DNA of 64,000 nucleotides, taken from contig JAJPIV010000080.1 of NCBI GenBank assembly GCA_021324595.1, positions 38,649-102,648 on the forward strand. The letters run 5' to 3'. Source of the DNA: Actinomycetota bacterium. Lineage in GTDB: Bacteria > Actinomycetota > Actinomycetes > Streptosporangiales > Streptosporangiaceae. Positions 1 through 14,953 of the stretch are shown piece after piece. The notes under the pieces are model-generated. The model worked only from the letters and a program-made list of their open reading frames with translations. It did no database searches and had not been told where the DNA came from. Within the stretch, counting starts at the first letter, position 1. Each line of letters opens with the position of its first letter. Position numbers and translations under genes: made by a program.

Positions 1-425
1 TCTCCGATGAGCTCGACCAGCAGCCAGCCAGCCGGTACTACCTGGTGGCGGTCGAGGGCGGGCGGATCGCCGGCTACGCGGGGCTGCTCGGCGCGGGCTG
101 GCAGGGCGACGTGCTCACCCTGGCCGTGGCGACGGGTCACTGGGGCCGGGGGATCGGCTCGGCGCTGCTGGAGGCGCTGCTCGCCGAGGCGCGGCGGCGG
201 GGCTGCACCGAGGTCTTCCTCGAGGTGCGGACCGACAACCACCGGGCGCAGCGGCTGTACCGCAGGCACGACTTCACCGAAGTGGGGATCCGGCGCGGCT
301 ACTACCAGCCATCCGGGGCCGACGCCCTGGTGATGCGCCGGGCCCTGCCGCCCGGGGCGGAGGCCGCCGGCCCCGCCGGGGCCGGCGCGGCCGGCCCCGG
401 CGGTGACACCGGGGAGGGATCATGA
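1..425 (+). CDS. rimI: Ribosomal-protein-alanine N-acetyltransferase (GNAT family), 5' truncated by window edge
   Basis: Open from the window start; GNAT motifs ([36 protein letters not shown]); directly upstream of and overlapping tsaD, a common arrangement. Confidence 0.85.
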   Translation, partial: SDELDQQPASRYYLVAVEGGRIAGYAGLLGAGWQGDVLTLAVATGHWGRGIGSALLEALLAEARRRGCTEVFLEVRTDNHRAQRLYRRHDFTEVGIRRGYYQPSGADALVMRRALPPGAEAAGPAGAGAAGPGGDTGEGS

Positions 426-1453
426 CGGCGCCGCTGGTGCTGGGAATCGAGTCGTCCTGCGACGAGACCGGCGTGGGAGTGGTCCGCGGCCATGAGCTCC
501 TCGCCGACGCCATCGCCTCCAGCGTCGACGAGCATGCCAGGTTCGGCGGGGTGGTGCCCGAGGTGGCGAGCCGGGCGCACCTGGAAGCCCTGGTCCCCGC
601 GGCGCACCGGGCGCTTTCCGCCGCCGGGGTCAGCCTGGGCCAGGTGGACGCGATCGCGGTGACGGCCGGGCCGGGCCTGGCCGGCGCGCTGCTGGTCGGC
701 GTGTCCGCCGCGAAGGCCTACGCCCTGGCGCTCGGCAAGCCGCTCTACGGGGTCAACCACCTGGCCGCGCACATCGCGGTCGACCAGCTGGAGCACGGGC
801 CGCTGCCGGTCCCGTCGGTGGCGCTGCTGGTGTCCGGCGGGCATTCCTCCCTGCTGCTCGTCCGCGACCTGGCCGGCGGGGTGACGCCGCTCGGCTCGAC
901 CATCGATGACGCGGCGGGCGAGGCGTATGACAAGGTCGCCCGCCTGCTTGGCCTGCCGTTCCCCGGGGGTCCCCCGATCGACAAGGCGGCCAGGGACGGC
1001 GATCCGGCGTTCGTCGCGTTCCCCAGGGGCAAGTACCGGGACGGCACCGCCGACTTCTCGTTCTCCGGCCTGAAGACGGCGGTGGCGCGCTGGATCGAGG
1101 CGCGGCAGGCCTGCGGCCTGGCGGTCCCGGTCGCCGACGTCGCCGCATCGTTCCAGGAGGCGGTCGCCGACGTGCTGACCCGCAAGGCCGTCGACGCCTG
1201 CCGGGCGCACGGCGTGGATCACCTGGTGATCAGCGGCGGGGTCGCGGCGAACTCCCGCCTGCGGGCGCTCGCCGCGCTGCGCTGCGAGAAGGCCGGGATC
1301 CGGCTGCGGGTGCCGCGGCCGGGGCTGTGCACCGACAATGGCGCGATGGTGGCGGCGCTCGGCGCCGACCTGGTCGCCGCCGGGGTCCCGCCGTCGCCGG
1401 CCGGCTTCGCCGCCGACTCCGGGCTGCCGGTCACGCGGGTTCACGTGAGCTGA
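422..1453 (+). CDS. tsaD: tRNA N6-threonylcarbamoyladenosine biosynthesis protein TsaD
   Basis: [35 protein letters not shown]; overlaps rimI by 4 nt. Confidence 0.97.
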   Translation: MTAPLVLGIESSCDETGVGVVRGHELLADAIASSVDEHARFGGVVPEVASRAHLEALVPAAHRALSAAGVSLGQVDAIAVTAGPGLAGALLVGVSAAKAYALALGKPLYGVNHLAAHIAVDQLEHGPLPVPSVALLVSGGHSSLLLVRDLAGGVTPLGSTIDDAAGEAYDKVARLLGLPFPGGPPIDKAARDGDPAFVAFPRGKYRDGTADFSFSGLKTAVARWIEARQACGLAVPVADVAASFQEAVADVLTRKAVDACRAHGVDHLVISGGVAANSRLRALAALRCEKAGIRLRVPRPGLCTDNGAMVAALGADLVAAGVPPSPAGFAADSGLPVTRVHVS

Positions 1454-1602
1454 CCGCCGGTGAAGGGGTGCCGTGCGGCCGCGGCGCGGGCCGGGGGCGT
1501 TGGCCCCGTGCTGCGCAGGGTAGCCTTGGCCAGGATGCGGCCGGCAGGCCCGGCGCGGCGGCGCGGCTTGACGGGGCATTCCAGCCCGGCTACCCTGCGG
1601 AC

Positions 1603-1629
1603 CTGGCACTCTATGGTGTAGAGTGCTAA
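1603..1629. promoter_or_regulatory. CIRCE element (HrcA operator)
   Basis: ctgGCACTC-N9-GAGTGCtaa, close to consensus TTAGCACTC-N9-GAGTGCTAA, about 95 bp upstream of groES. Confidence 0.93.
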
Positions 1630-1722
1630 TGCGACGAGGATGGTCTGGCACCCGCGACGGCAGGCCCCATGGTCGCCTCTCTAGTAACGCAGCTAGCCCT
1701 TTACGCAAGGGGAGGTCAGATC

Positions 1723-3802
<2,080 letters not shown>

Positions 3803-3885
3803 CCGCCGCCGGCGGCCTCCTCACGGCGAAGCGGCGGGCCGGGACGCGGTCGTCCCGGCCCGCCGTCGCGGCCTACGATGCCCCG

Positions 3886-6224
<2,339 letters not shown>

Positions 6225-6345
6225 GGTCGCGGCACGGCGTCCCGGGACCGTGCCCCCCCGGGCGCTGGCCTGGCGGGCCGGCCGGGCGCCTGCGCCTGCG
6301 GCGAGAACCGCCGCCCGGTCCCGCCGCGGGCGGGATCATGGGGTC

Positions 6346-7101
6346 ATGGCCCGTTCCGTCGCCGTGCTCTCCGACATCCACGGGGTGCTGCCCGCGCTCG
6401 ACGCCGTCCTGGCCGAGCCTGCCATCCGCAGCGCCGAGCGGATCGTGCTCACCGGGGACATCGCCGCGGGACCCCAGCCCGCCGAGGTGCTCGACCGGCT
6501 GCTCGGCCTCGGCGACCGGGCCGTGTGGGTCCGGGGCAACGCCGACAGGGAACTGGTCCAGCTGGCCCGCGGCGAGGGCGGCGACGTGCCGGATCCCATC
6601 GCGCCGTGGGCGGCGAGCCAGCTCGGCGCTAGCCACGTGGACTGGCTGGCCGGGCTGCCGCTCGCGGTGACGCTGCCGGTGGACGGCTTCGGCCCGGTCG
6701 TGTTCTGCCACGCGACGCCGCGGGACGACGCGGAGGTCGTGCTGGTCAACTCGCGGCTCGAACGGTGGGCCGACGTGCTCGCGGACCTGCCGGACGAGGT
6801 CAGGACGGTGGTCTGCGGGCACACCCACATGCCGTTCACCAGGCTGGCGGACACCCGGCTGGTCATCAACCCGGGCAGCGTCGGCATGCCGTACGGCCGG
6901 CGAGGCGCGCACTGGGCGATCCTCGGCGCAGGCACCGTCGAGATGAGGCGCACCGACTTCGACCCCGAGGCCGCCCGCGCCCGGATCCTCGCTGCCTCGT
7001 CCTACCCGGACGTCGCCGAGTGGGCCGACTACTTCGTCTTCGCGCGAGCCAGCGACGCCGCCGCCCTGGCCGCATTCGGCCCGCGGGATGGCCGGGCGTG
7101 A
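6346..7101 (+). CDS. Metallophosphoesterase family protein
   Basis: VAVLSDIHGVLPAL; LTGDIAAGPQP; GNADREL; VVCGHTHMPF; INPGSVGMPYG. Confidence 0.88.
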   Translation: MARSVAVLSDIHGVLPALDAVLAEPAIRSAERIVLTGDIAAGPQPAEVLDRLLGLGDRAVWVRGNADRELVQLARGEGGDVPDPIAPWAASQLGASHVDWLAGLPLAVTLPVDGFGPVVFCHATPRDDAEVVLVNSRLERWADVLADLPDEVRTVVCGHTHMPFTRLADTRLVINPGSVGMPYGRRGAHWAILGAGTVEMRRTDFDPEAARARILAASSYPDVAEWADYFVFARASDAAALAAFGPRDGRA

Positions 7102-7173
7102 CCGGCAGGCCCGGCAAGGGCGCGGCACGGGCGGCACGATCCGGCGCGGAGCGGGACGTGGCAGACTGGCGAC

Positions 7174-8301
7174 GTGGCGCAGGTGGAGATCGGACGGGGC
7201 AAGAGCGGCCGGCGCGCGTACGCGCTCGATGAGATCGGCATCGTCCCGTCGCGGCGGACGAGGCACCCGGAGGACGTGTCGACGGCATGGCAGATCGACG
7301 CCTACCGGTTCGAGCTGCCCCTGGTCACCGCGCCGATGGACAGCGTGGTCTCCCCGGCGACCGCGATCGCGATCGGCAAGCTGGGCGGGCTGCCGGTGCT
7401 CGACGCGGAGGGGATCTGGACCAGGTACGCCGATCCGGAGCCGCTGCTCGCCGAGATCGCCGAGCTCGGCGACGAGGCCGCGACCGCCCGGCTGCAGGAG
7501 ATCTACGCCGAGCCGGTCAAGGAGGAGCTGATCGGGCAGCGGATCGAGGAGATCCGGGCGGCCGGGGTGACGATCGCCGCCCGGCTCTCGCCCCAGCGGA
7601 CGATCCGCTACCACAAGGCGGTGATCGACGCTGGCGCGGATTTCGTGGTGATCCGCGGTACCACAGTCTCCGCCGAGCACGTCTCCAGCCAGGCCGAGCC
7701 GCTCAACCTCAAGCACTTTATCTACGAGCTGGACGTCCCGGTGATCGTCGGGGGCTGCGCGACCTACACGGCGGCGCTGCACCTGATGCGGACCGGGGCG
7801 GCCGGGGTGCTGGTCGGATTCGGCGGCGGATCGGGCCAGACCACCGCGGCGGTGCTCGGCGTCAAGGTGCCGATGGCTACCGCGATCGCCGACGTGGCCG
7901 CGGCCCGGCGGGAATACCTCGACGAGTCAGGTGGTCGCTACGTGCACGTGATCGCCGACGGCGGGATGACGCGCAGCGGCGACATCGCCAAGGCGCTGGC
8001 GCTGGGCGCCGACGCGGTCATGGTCGGCTCCCCGTTCGCCCGGGCGGCCGAGGCCCCGGGGCGCGGCTACCACTGGGGCGCCGAGGCGCATCACCCGGAG
8101 CTGCCGCGCGGCGCCCGGCTCCGGGTGGGAACGGTCGGCACGCTCACGCAGATCCTGCACGGCCCGTCCACCGTCGCGGACGGCTCGATGAACCTCGTGG
8201 GCGCGCTGCGCCGCACGATGGCGACGTCGGGCTACTCCGACCTGAAGGAGTTCCAGCGCGTCGAGGTCGCGGTCACCCCCGGCGCCGCTCCCGGCCGCTG
8301 A
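7174..8301 (+). CDS. GuaB3-family IMP dehydrogenase-related protein
   Basis: MAQVEIGRGKSGRRAYALDEIGIVPSRRTRHPEDVSTAWQIDAYRFELPLVTAPMDSVVSP is typical of the actinobacterial GuaB3 family. Confidence 0.92.
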   Translation: MAQVEIGRGKSGRRAYALDEIGIVPSRRTRHPEDVSTAWQIDAYRFELPLVTAPMDSVVSPATAIAIGKLGGLPVLDAEGIWTRYADPEPLLAEIAELGDEAATARLQEIYAEPVKEELIGQRIEEIRAAGVTIAARLSPQRTIRYHKAVIDAGADFVVIRGTTVSAEHVSSQAEPLNLKHFIYELDVPVIVGGCATYTAALHLMRTGAAGVLVGFGGGSGQTTAAVLGVKVPMATAIADVAAARREYLDESGGRYVHVIADGGMTRSGDIAKALALGADAVMVGSPFARAAEAPGRGYHWGAEAHHPELPRGARLRVGTVGTLTQILHGPSTVADGSMNLVGALRRTMATSGYSDLKEFQRVEVAVTPGAAPGR

Positions 8302-8433
8302 GCGTGCCCGCCCCGGCCGCTGGGCGTGCCCGCCCCGGCCGCTGGGCGTGCCCGCCCCGGCCGCTGGGCGTGCCCGCCCCGGCCGCTGGGCGTGCCCGCC
8401 CCGGCCACTGGGCGTGCCCGCCCCGGCCACTGC
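8302..8433. repeat. Tandem repeat, 22 bp x 6
   Basis: Six head-to-tail copies of gcgtgcccgccccggcc(g/a)ctgg starting one base after the guaB3-like stop codon. Confidence 0.95.
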
Positions 8434-8602
8434 GAGGCCCGGCGGTAGGGCGCGGCCCCGCGGACCGCGGGCGCCACCTGGCCGGCGCCGGGCGGGCGAG
8501 CACGGTTCCCCGGCGCCCGGTCGCGCGGACGCCGCCGGACCGGGCCAGGCCGGGGCCGGCCGGCGAGCGCCACCGGGCCTTCGCGTGGGCGACAATGGCG
8601 GC

Positions 8603-9334
8603 ATGGGCGAGGCGAACGCGGTCCGGCCGGCCGCCCGCCGGCGCCCGGCGCGGACCAGGGGCGGCTGGGAGCCGGCGGGGACTGCCGCGGCCCGGCGCAC
8701 GGCCCACGGCGAGCGGGTGACCGCCAAGGGGCTGCGCACCCGGGAGGAACTCGTGGCCGCGGCCCGGCGGGTCTTCGAGCGCGACGGGTATTCCGCCGCC
8801 CGGGTCGCGGACATCGCGGCCGAGGCCGGGGTTGCCCACGGCAGCTTCTACACCTACTTCTCGTCCAAGCAGGACGTGTTCCTCGCGGTGATGCGGTCGG
8901 TCGGCGACCAGTTCACCGCGGCGGTCACGCCGCCCCCGGCCGCTGAACGTGCCGATCCGTACCAGGCGCTCGACCGGGCGAACCGCCGCTTCCTCGACGC
9001 CTACCGCGCGAACAGCGCGATCTGGGCGCTGGCCGAGCAGGTCGCCACCATCGACCCGCGGATCCACCGGATCCGGCTGCAGGGGCGCCGTGAGCACGTC
9101 GATCGGGTGGCGAAGGCGATCCGCCGCTGGCAGGACCGCGGCCTGGCCGATCCGGACGTGGACCCCGAGACCACCGCGGGCGCCCTGGTGTCGATGATCT
9201 CCAACTTCGCCTACTGGTGGCTGGCCGGCGGCGACAGCTACGAGCCAGAGGCCGCCGCCGCCACGCTGACCAGGATCTGGGCTCGGGCGGTCGGCTTGCG
9301 CTGCCCGGACGCCGGGGGCACGCGCCCGCGCTGA
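8603..9334 (+). CDS. TetR/AcrR family transcriptional regulator
   Basis: TREELVAAARRVFERDGYSAARVADIAAEAGVAHGSFYTYFSSKQDVFLAV HTH region. Confidence 0.93.
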   Translation: MGEANAVRPAARRRPARTRGGWEPAGTAAARRTAHGERVTAKGLRTREELVAAARRVFERDGYSAARVADIAAEAGVAHGSFYTYFSSKQDVFLAVMRSVGDQFTAAVTPPPAAERADPYQALDRANRRFLDAYRANSAIWALAEQVATIDPRIHRIRLQGRREHVDRVAKAIRRWQDRGLADPDVDPETTAGALVSMISNFAYWWLAGGDSYEPEAAAATLTRIWARAVGLRCPDAGGTRPR

Positions 9335-9443
9335 GCCCGCCAGCGACCGGCGAGCCGCCGAGAGGGCGACGGCACATCGATCGGCATGGCCGCCATCCGG
9401 CCAGGACCCGGCCGGATGGACTATGCCGCCGCCCGCTGCCGCG

Positions 9444-9471
9444 ACATAATCGACATAGATGTCGATAATGT
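9444..9471. promoter_or_regulatory. 28-bp palindrome, candidate TetR-family operator
   Basis: ACATAATCGACATAGATGTCGATAATGT; half-sites match at 12/14 positions; AT-rich island between the TetR gene and the acyl-CoA dehydrogenase genes. Confidence 0.7.
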
Positions 9472-9571
9472 GCGGCGTGCTGCCGTCCGCCCGCGTGCCG
9501 GAGGCCGGCCCGGGACGGCGGGCGGCAGGCGACCGGCCAGGTCCGGGCGCCAGAGGCGGAAGGGCAGGCAG

Positions 9572-10927
9572 ATGCGGAGCGAGGATGACGCCGGGCGGGT
9601 GCCCGCTGAGGCCGGGGAAGTCCGGCGCGAGGCCCGCGCCTGGATCAAGGAGCACCTGGACCCGGCCATGCGGCTGGCCGACTGGCTCGAGGTGCTCGCC
9701 GACTCAGGCTGGGCGGCCCCGTCCTGGCCGCGGCGCTGGCACGGCAAGGGCCTGCCGCCCGCCCTGGCCGCGGCCGCCCAGGAGGAGCTCGCCGCCGCGG
9801 GCGCGCCGGGCCCGCCAGCGGGCCTGGGCATCATGCTCGCCGGGCCGACGATCATAGACCACGGCACCGAGGAGCAGAAGCGCCGCTTCCTGCGCCCGCT
9901 GCTCACCGGTGAGCACGCCTGGTGCCAGCTGTTCAGCGAGCCGGGCGCGGGCTCGGACCTGGCCAGCCTGGCCACCCGGGCGCGGCGTGACGGCGAAGAG
10001 TTCATCGTCGACGGGCAGAAGGTCTGGACCTCGCTGGCCCAGGTCGCCGACTACGGCATGCTGCTGGCCCGGACCGATCCCAGCGCCCCGAAGCACCACG
10101 GGATCAGCTACTTCGCGCTCGGCATGGGCCAGCCAGGGGTCGAGGTCAGGCCGCTGCGGCAGATGACCGGTGACTCCCTGTTCAACGAGGTGTTCCTGTC
10201 CGGCGCGCGGGTGGCGGCGGGCGACCTGATCGGCGAGCTCAACGGAGGGTGGGCGGTCGCCCGCACCACGCTCGCTCACGAGCGCACCAGCCTCGGCGCC
10301 CGGGTCGGCGGCCGCCGGCCGTTCCCCTCCCCGGCCGGCTCGCGCCTGGCCGGCCAGAGGGAGGTCACGGTCGCCGAGTTCATGGCGCGCTGCCGTCAGC
10401 GGTCACCGGGCCGCACGAGCAACGCGGACACCTCGATGGTGGCCGCCGGGGCGGGCCCGCTGATCCGGCTGGCCGCCGACCTCGGCCGGGATGCCGATCC
10501 GCTGGTCCGCCAGGAGCTCGCGCGGCTCCACACCATCTGCCAGATCAACGCCTGGAACGGGCTGCGCGGCCGGGCCGCAGCCGAGGCCGGCGGGCCGCCC
10601 GGGCCCGAGGCGTCGCTCGGCAAGCTGATGGCCTCGCAGATCGCCAGGCTCTGGCGGGAGACCGCGACGCTGGTCTGCGGCCCGGCGGCGATGCTCGCCG
10701 GGCCGGATGGCCCGCTGGACGGCCAGGTGGCCCTGCAGGCCCTCGCCGCGCCCGGCCCGGCCATCTACGGGGGGTCCGACCAGATCCAGCGGAACGTGAT
10801 CGGCGAGCGGGTCCTCGGGCTGCCGAAGGAGCCGGACCCGTCGGTCGGCCTGCCGTGGCGCCAGCTGCGCGCCGGCCCGGCAGGCCGCGGCCCGGCAGGC
10901 GGCGGCCGGGAGGGCGGGCGGTCATGA
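9572..10927 (+). CDS. Acyl-CoA dehydrogenase (subunit 1 of a tandem pair)
   Basis: CQLFSEPGAGSDLASLATRARRDGEEFIVDGQKVWTS; IYGGSDQIQRNVIGERVLGLP. Confidence 0.92.
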   Translation: MRSEDDAGRVPAEAGEVRREARAWIKEHLDPAMRLADWLEVLADSGWAAPSWPRRWHGKGLPPALAAAAQEELAAAGAPGPPAGLGIMLAGPTIIDHGTEEQKRRFLRPLLTGEHAWCQLFSEPGAGSDLASLATRARRDGEEFIVDGQKVWTSLAQVADYGMLLARTDPSAPKHHGISYFALGMGQPGVEVRPLRQMTGDSLFNEVFLSGARVAAGDLIGELNGGWAVARTTLAHERTSLGARVGGRRPFPSPAGSRLAGQREVTVAEFMARCRQRSPGRTSNADTSMVAAGAGPLIRLAADLGRDADPLVRQELARLHTICQINAWNGLRGRAAAEAGGPPGPEASLGKLMASQIARLWRETATLVCGPAAMLAGPDGPLDGQVALQALAAPGPAIYGGSDQIQRNVIGERVLGLPKEPDPSVGLPWRQLRAGPAGRGPAGGGREGGRS

Positions 10928-12120
10928 CCACGTTCGTGTTCACTGCCGAGCAGCAGGAGCTGCGCCAGACGCTGCGCAAGTTCCTCGCGGACCACTCACC
11001 GCCCGCGCAGGTGCGGCGCCTGATGGAGACCGAGGAGGGCTACGACCCGGCGGTGTGGTCGCTGATGGCCGATCAGCTCGGGCTGCTCGGGCTGACCGTT
11101 CCCGAGGAGCACGGCGGCCTGGGCTGCGGGCCGGTCGAGCAGGTCGTCGTCTGCGAGGAGATGGGCCGCGCGCTGTTGTGCGCCCCCTATTTCGCCACCG
11201 CCGTGCTCGCCACCGGAGCGCTCCTGGCCAGCGGCGATGGGCGCGCTCAGGCGGAGCTGCTGCCGCCGATCGCCGCCGGGTCCATGATCGCCACGCTGGC
11301 GGTCGCCGAGCAGGACGGCGCCTGGTCGGCGCGGGGACTGCGGACCCGGGCGATCGCGTCCCCCGGCGGCGGCCACCGGCTCAGCGGGGCGAAGAGCTAC
11401 GTCATCGACGGCGCGATCGCCGACCTCATTCTCGTGGCGGCTCAGGCCGACGGCGGCCCGAGCCTGTTCGCGGTCCGGGCCGGCGCGCCCGGGCTGACCA
11501 GGCGCCCGCTGCGGACCCTGGACCTGACCAGGAAGCAGGCGGCCGTCGAGTTCGACGAGGTCCCGGCGGCGCTGATCGGCACCGAGGGCGCGGGCGAGGA
11601 GATCGTGAGCCGGACCGTCCGGCTCGCGGCCGTCGCGCTCGCCGCCGAACAGGTCGGCGGCGCGCAGCGGTGCCTGGACATGAGCGTGGAGTACGCACGG
11701 CTCCGGGTCCAGTTCGGGCGGCCGATCGGCAGCTTCCAGGCGATCAAGCACACGTGCGCGGACATGCTGGTCGATGTCGAGTCGGCCAGGTCGGCCGCCT
11801 ACTACGCCGCCTGGGCCGCCGCGCAGGACGCCCCCGACCTGCCGCTGGTGGCGAGCATGGCCAAGGCGTTCTGCTCCGAGGCGTACTTCCGCGTCGCGGC
11901 GGAGAACATCCAGGTGCACGGTGGCATCGGGTTCACCTGGGAGCACGACGCGCACCTGTACTACCGGCGGGCCAAGTCCACCGAGGTGATGCTCGGCGCT
12001 CCGGCCGAGCACCGCGAGGTCGCCGCGGGCTACCTGCTCGGCCGCGCCGGCCAGCCTCCCGGCCGCCCCGGCGCGCCCGGCGGCCCCGGCGCGCCCGGCA
12101 TGCCGGCCCGGCCATCCTGA
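10924..12120 (+). CDS. Acyl-CoA dehydrogenase (subunit 2 of a tandem pair)
   Basis: FVFTAEQQELRQTLRKFLADH; QFGRPIGSFQAIKHTCADMLVDVESARSAAYYAAWA; QVHGGIGFTWEHDAHLYYRR; 4-nt overlap with upstream gene. Confidence 0.92.
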   Translation: MTTFVFTAEQQELRQTLRKFLADHSPPAQVRRLMETEEGYDPAVWSLMADQLGLLGLTVPEEHGGLGCGPVEQVVVCEEMGRALLCAPYFATAVLATGALLASGDGRAQAELLPPIAAGSMIATLAVAEQDGAWSARGLRTRAIASPGGGHRLSGAKSYVIDGAIADLILVAAQADGGPSLFAVRAGAPGLTRRPLRTLDLTRKQAAVEFDEVPAALIGTEGAGEEIVSRTVRLAAVALAAEQVGGAQRCLDMSVEYARLRVQFGRPIGSFQAIKHTCADMLVDVESARSAAYYAAWAAAQDAPDLPLVASMAKAFCSEAYFRVAAENIQVHGGIGFTWEHDAHLYYRRAKSTEVMLGAPAEHREVAAGYLLGRAGQPPGRPGAPGGPGAPGMPARPS

Positions 12121-12155
12121 CTGCCTGCCGGGCGGCCGGTAGCGTGTGGACTGTG

Positions 12156-13886
12156 ATGGCGGGCGTGACGGCGAGCATCGGACCTGACCAGCGCGGCAAG
12201 GCGCTCCGCGAGCTGACCGAGGCCGAGCATCAGGTCCTCGTGGTCGGCGGCGGGGTCGTCGGCGCGGGCGTGGCGCTCGACGCGGCCACCCGCGGCCTGT
12301 CGGTCGGCCTGCTCGAGGCCAGGGACTTCGGGTCGGGAACCTCCTCCCGGTCGAGCAAGCTGATCCACGGCGGCCTGCGCTACCTGGAGCAGCTCAACTT
12401 CGGGCTGGTCCGCGAGGCGCTGACCGAGCGGTCGCTGCTGCTCCAGCGGGTGGCGCCGCACCTGGTCAGGCCGGTCAGCTTCCTGCTCCCGTTCACCCAT
12501 CACGGCTGGGAGCGCGCCTACCTCGGTGCGGGCGTGAGCCTGTACGACCTGCTCGCGGTCACCCGCGGCCAGCTCCGCGGGCTGCCGGTGCACCGCCAGC
12601 TCACCAGGAGGGGCGCGCTCCGGCTCGCGCCCGCCCTGCGCAGGTCCGCGCTCACCGGCGGCCTGCTGTACTGGGACGCCCGGGTGGACGACGCCAGGTA
12701 CGTGGTCAGCCTGATCAGGACGGCCGCGGCCTACGGCGCCCGGGTCGCCTCGCGCACCCAGGTCACCGGCTTCGTGCGGGAGGGCGAGCGGGTCACCGGC
12801 GTCCGCGCCGTGGACCTGGAGTCCGGCTCGGAGCTCGTGATCAGGGCCCAGCAGGTGGTGAACGCCACCGGGGTGTGGACCGACGAGATCCAGGCCATGG
12901 TGGGCGGGCGGGGCTCGATCAACGTCCGCGCGTCCAAGGGCATTCACCTGGTCGTGCCGCGGGACCGGATCCAGTCCCGGACCGGGATCATCCTGCGCAC
13001 GGCGGTCAGCGTGCTGTTCGTGATCCCCTGGGGGCGGCACTGGATCATCGGCACCACCGACACCGACTGGGCGCTGTCCAAGGAGCACCCGGCGGCCAGC
13101 CGCAGCGACATCGACTACCTGCTGGGCCAGGTCAACCGGGTGCTCGCGGTGCCGCTCACCCATGACGATGTCGAGGGCGTCTACGCGGGCCTGCGGCCGC
13201 TGCTCGCCGGGGAGTCGGAGATCACTTCGAAGCTGTCCCGGGAGCACGCCGTCGCCCATCCGGTGCCCGGGCTGGTGATGATCGCCGGGGGCAAGTACAC
13301 CACGTACCGGATCATGGCGCGGGACGCGGTCGACGCGGTCGCGCACGGCCTGGACGGCAGGATCCCGCCATCGTGCACCGATCAGATCCCGCTGGTGGGG
13401 GCTGACGGCTTCCGCGCGATGTGGAACTCGCGGTACGCCCTCGCCCGGTCCTCCGGCCTGCACGTGGCCCGGATCGAGCACCTGCTGCACCGCTACGGCA
13501 CCCTGGTGACCGAGGTGCTCGACATGATCGCCGCCCAGCCGGACCTCGCCAGGCCGCTCACGGCCGCCGACGACTACCTGCGCGTCGAGGCGGTCTACGC
13601 GGTCACCCGCGAGGGCGCCAGGCACCTGGACGACGTGCTGGCCCGCCGCACCCACATCTCGATCGAGACCTGGGACCGCGGCCTGGCCGCGGCGGAAGAG
13701 GTGGCGACGCTGATGGCGGGGCCGATGCGCTGGCGGCCCAGCCAGGTCACCAGGGAACTGGAGAACTACCGCGCGGGCGTGGCCGCCGAGCGCAAGTCAC
13801 AGGAGGCCGACACCGACACCGACGCCGACGCGATCAGGCTGGGCGCCCCCGACATCGTGCCCGTGCTCGCCGTCAACGGCGGCTGA
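12156..13886 (+). CDS. glpD: Glycerol-3-phosphate dehydrogenase (FAD-dependent)
   Basis: VLVVGGGVVGAGVALDAATRGLSVGLLEARDFGSGTSSRSSKLIHGGLRYLEQ. Confidence 0.95.
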   Translation: MAGVTASIGPDQRGKALRELTEAEHQVLVVGGGVVGAGVALDAATRGLSVGLLEARDFGSGTSSRSSKLIHGGLRYLEQLNFGLVREALTERSLLLQRVAPHLVRPVSFLLPFTHHGWERAYLGAGVSLYDLLAVTRGQLRGLPVHRQLTRRGALRLAPALRRSALTGGLLYWDARVDDARYVVSLIRTAAAYGARVASRTQVTGFVREGERVTGVRAVDLESGSELVIRAQQVVNATGVWTDEIQAMVGGRGSINVRASKGIHLVVPRDRIQSRTGIILRTAVSVLFVIPWGRHWIIGTTDTDWALSKEHPAASRSDIDYLLGQVNRVLAVPLTHDDVEGVYAGLRPLLAGESEITSKLSREHAVAHPVPGLVMIAGGKYTTYRIMARDAVDAVAHGLDGRIPPSCTDQIPLVGADGFRAMWNSRYALARSSGLHVARIEHLLHRYGTLVTEVLDMIAAQPDLARPLTAADDYLRVEAVYAVTREGARHLDDVLARRTHISIETWDRGLAAAEEVATLMAGPMRWRPSQVTRELENYRAGVAAERKSQEADTDTDADAIRLGAPDIVPVLAVNGG

Positions 13887-13911
13887 CCGGCCCGGGCCCG
13901 GCCGCCACTAG

Positions 13912-14925
<1,014 letters not shown>

Positions 14926-14953
14926 CGGAGGCGCCGGCGCGTGCCGCACGCGG

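Noticed and set aside
302-1708. 468-aa minus-strand ORF opposite tsaD
   Set aside because: Antisense to a clear tsaD gene and also spans the CIRCE element; composition artefact.
8302-8433. 22-bp tandem repeats as a CRISPR or riboswitch
   Set aside because: No spacers between units; simple head-to-tail tandem repeat.
11055-12120. N-terminal half of the 943-aa plus-strand ORF as a fusion with glpD
   Set aside because: The first ~367 aa are an out-of-frame reading of the acyl-CoA dehydrogenase; glpD begins at about 12156.
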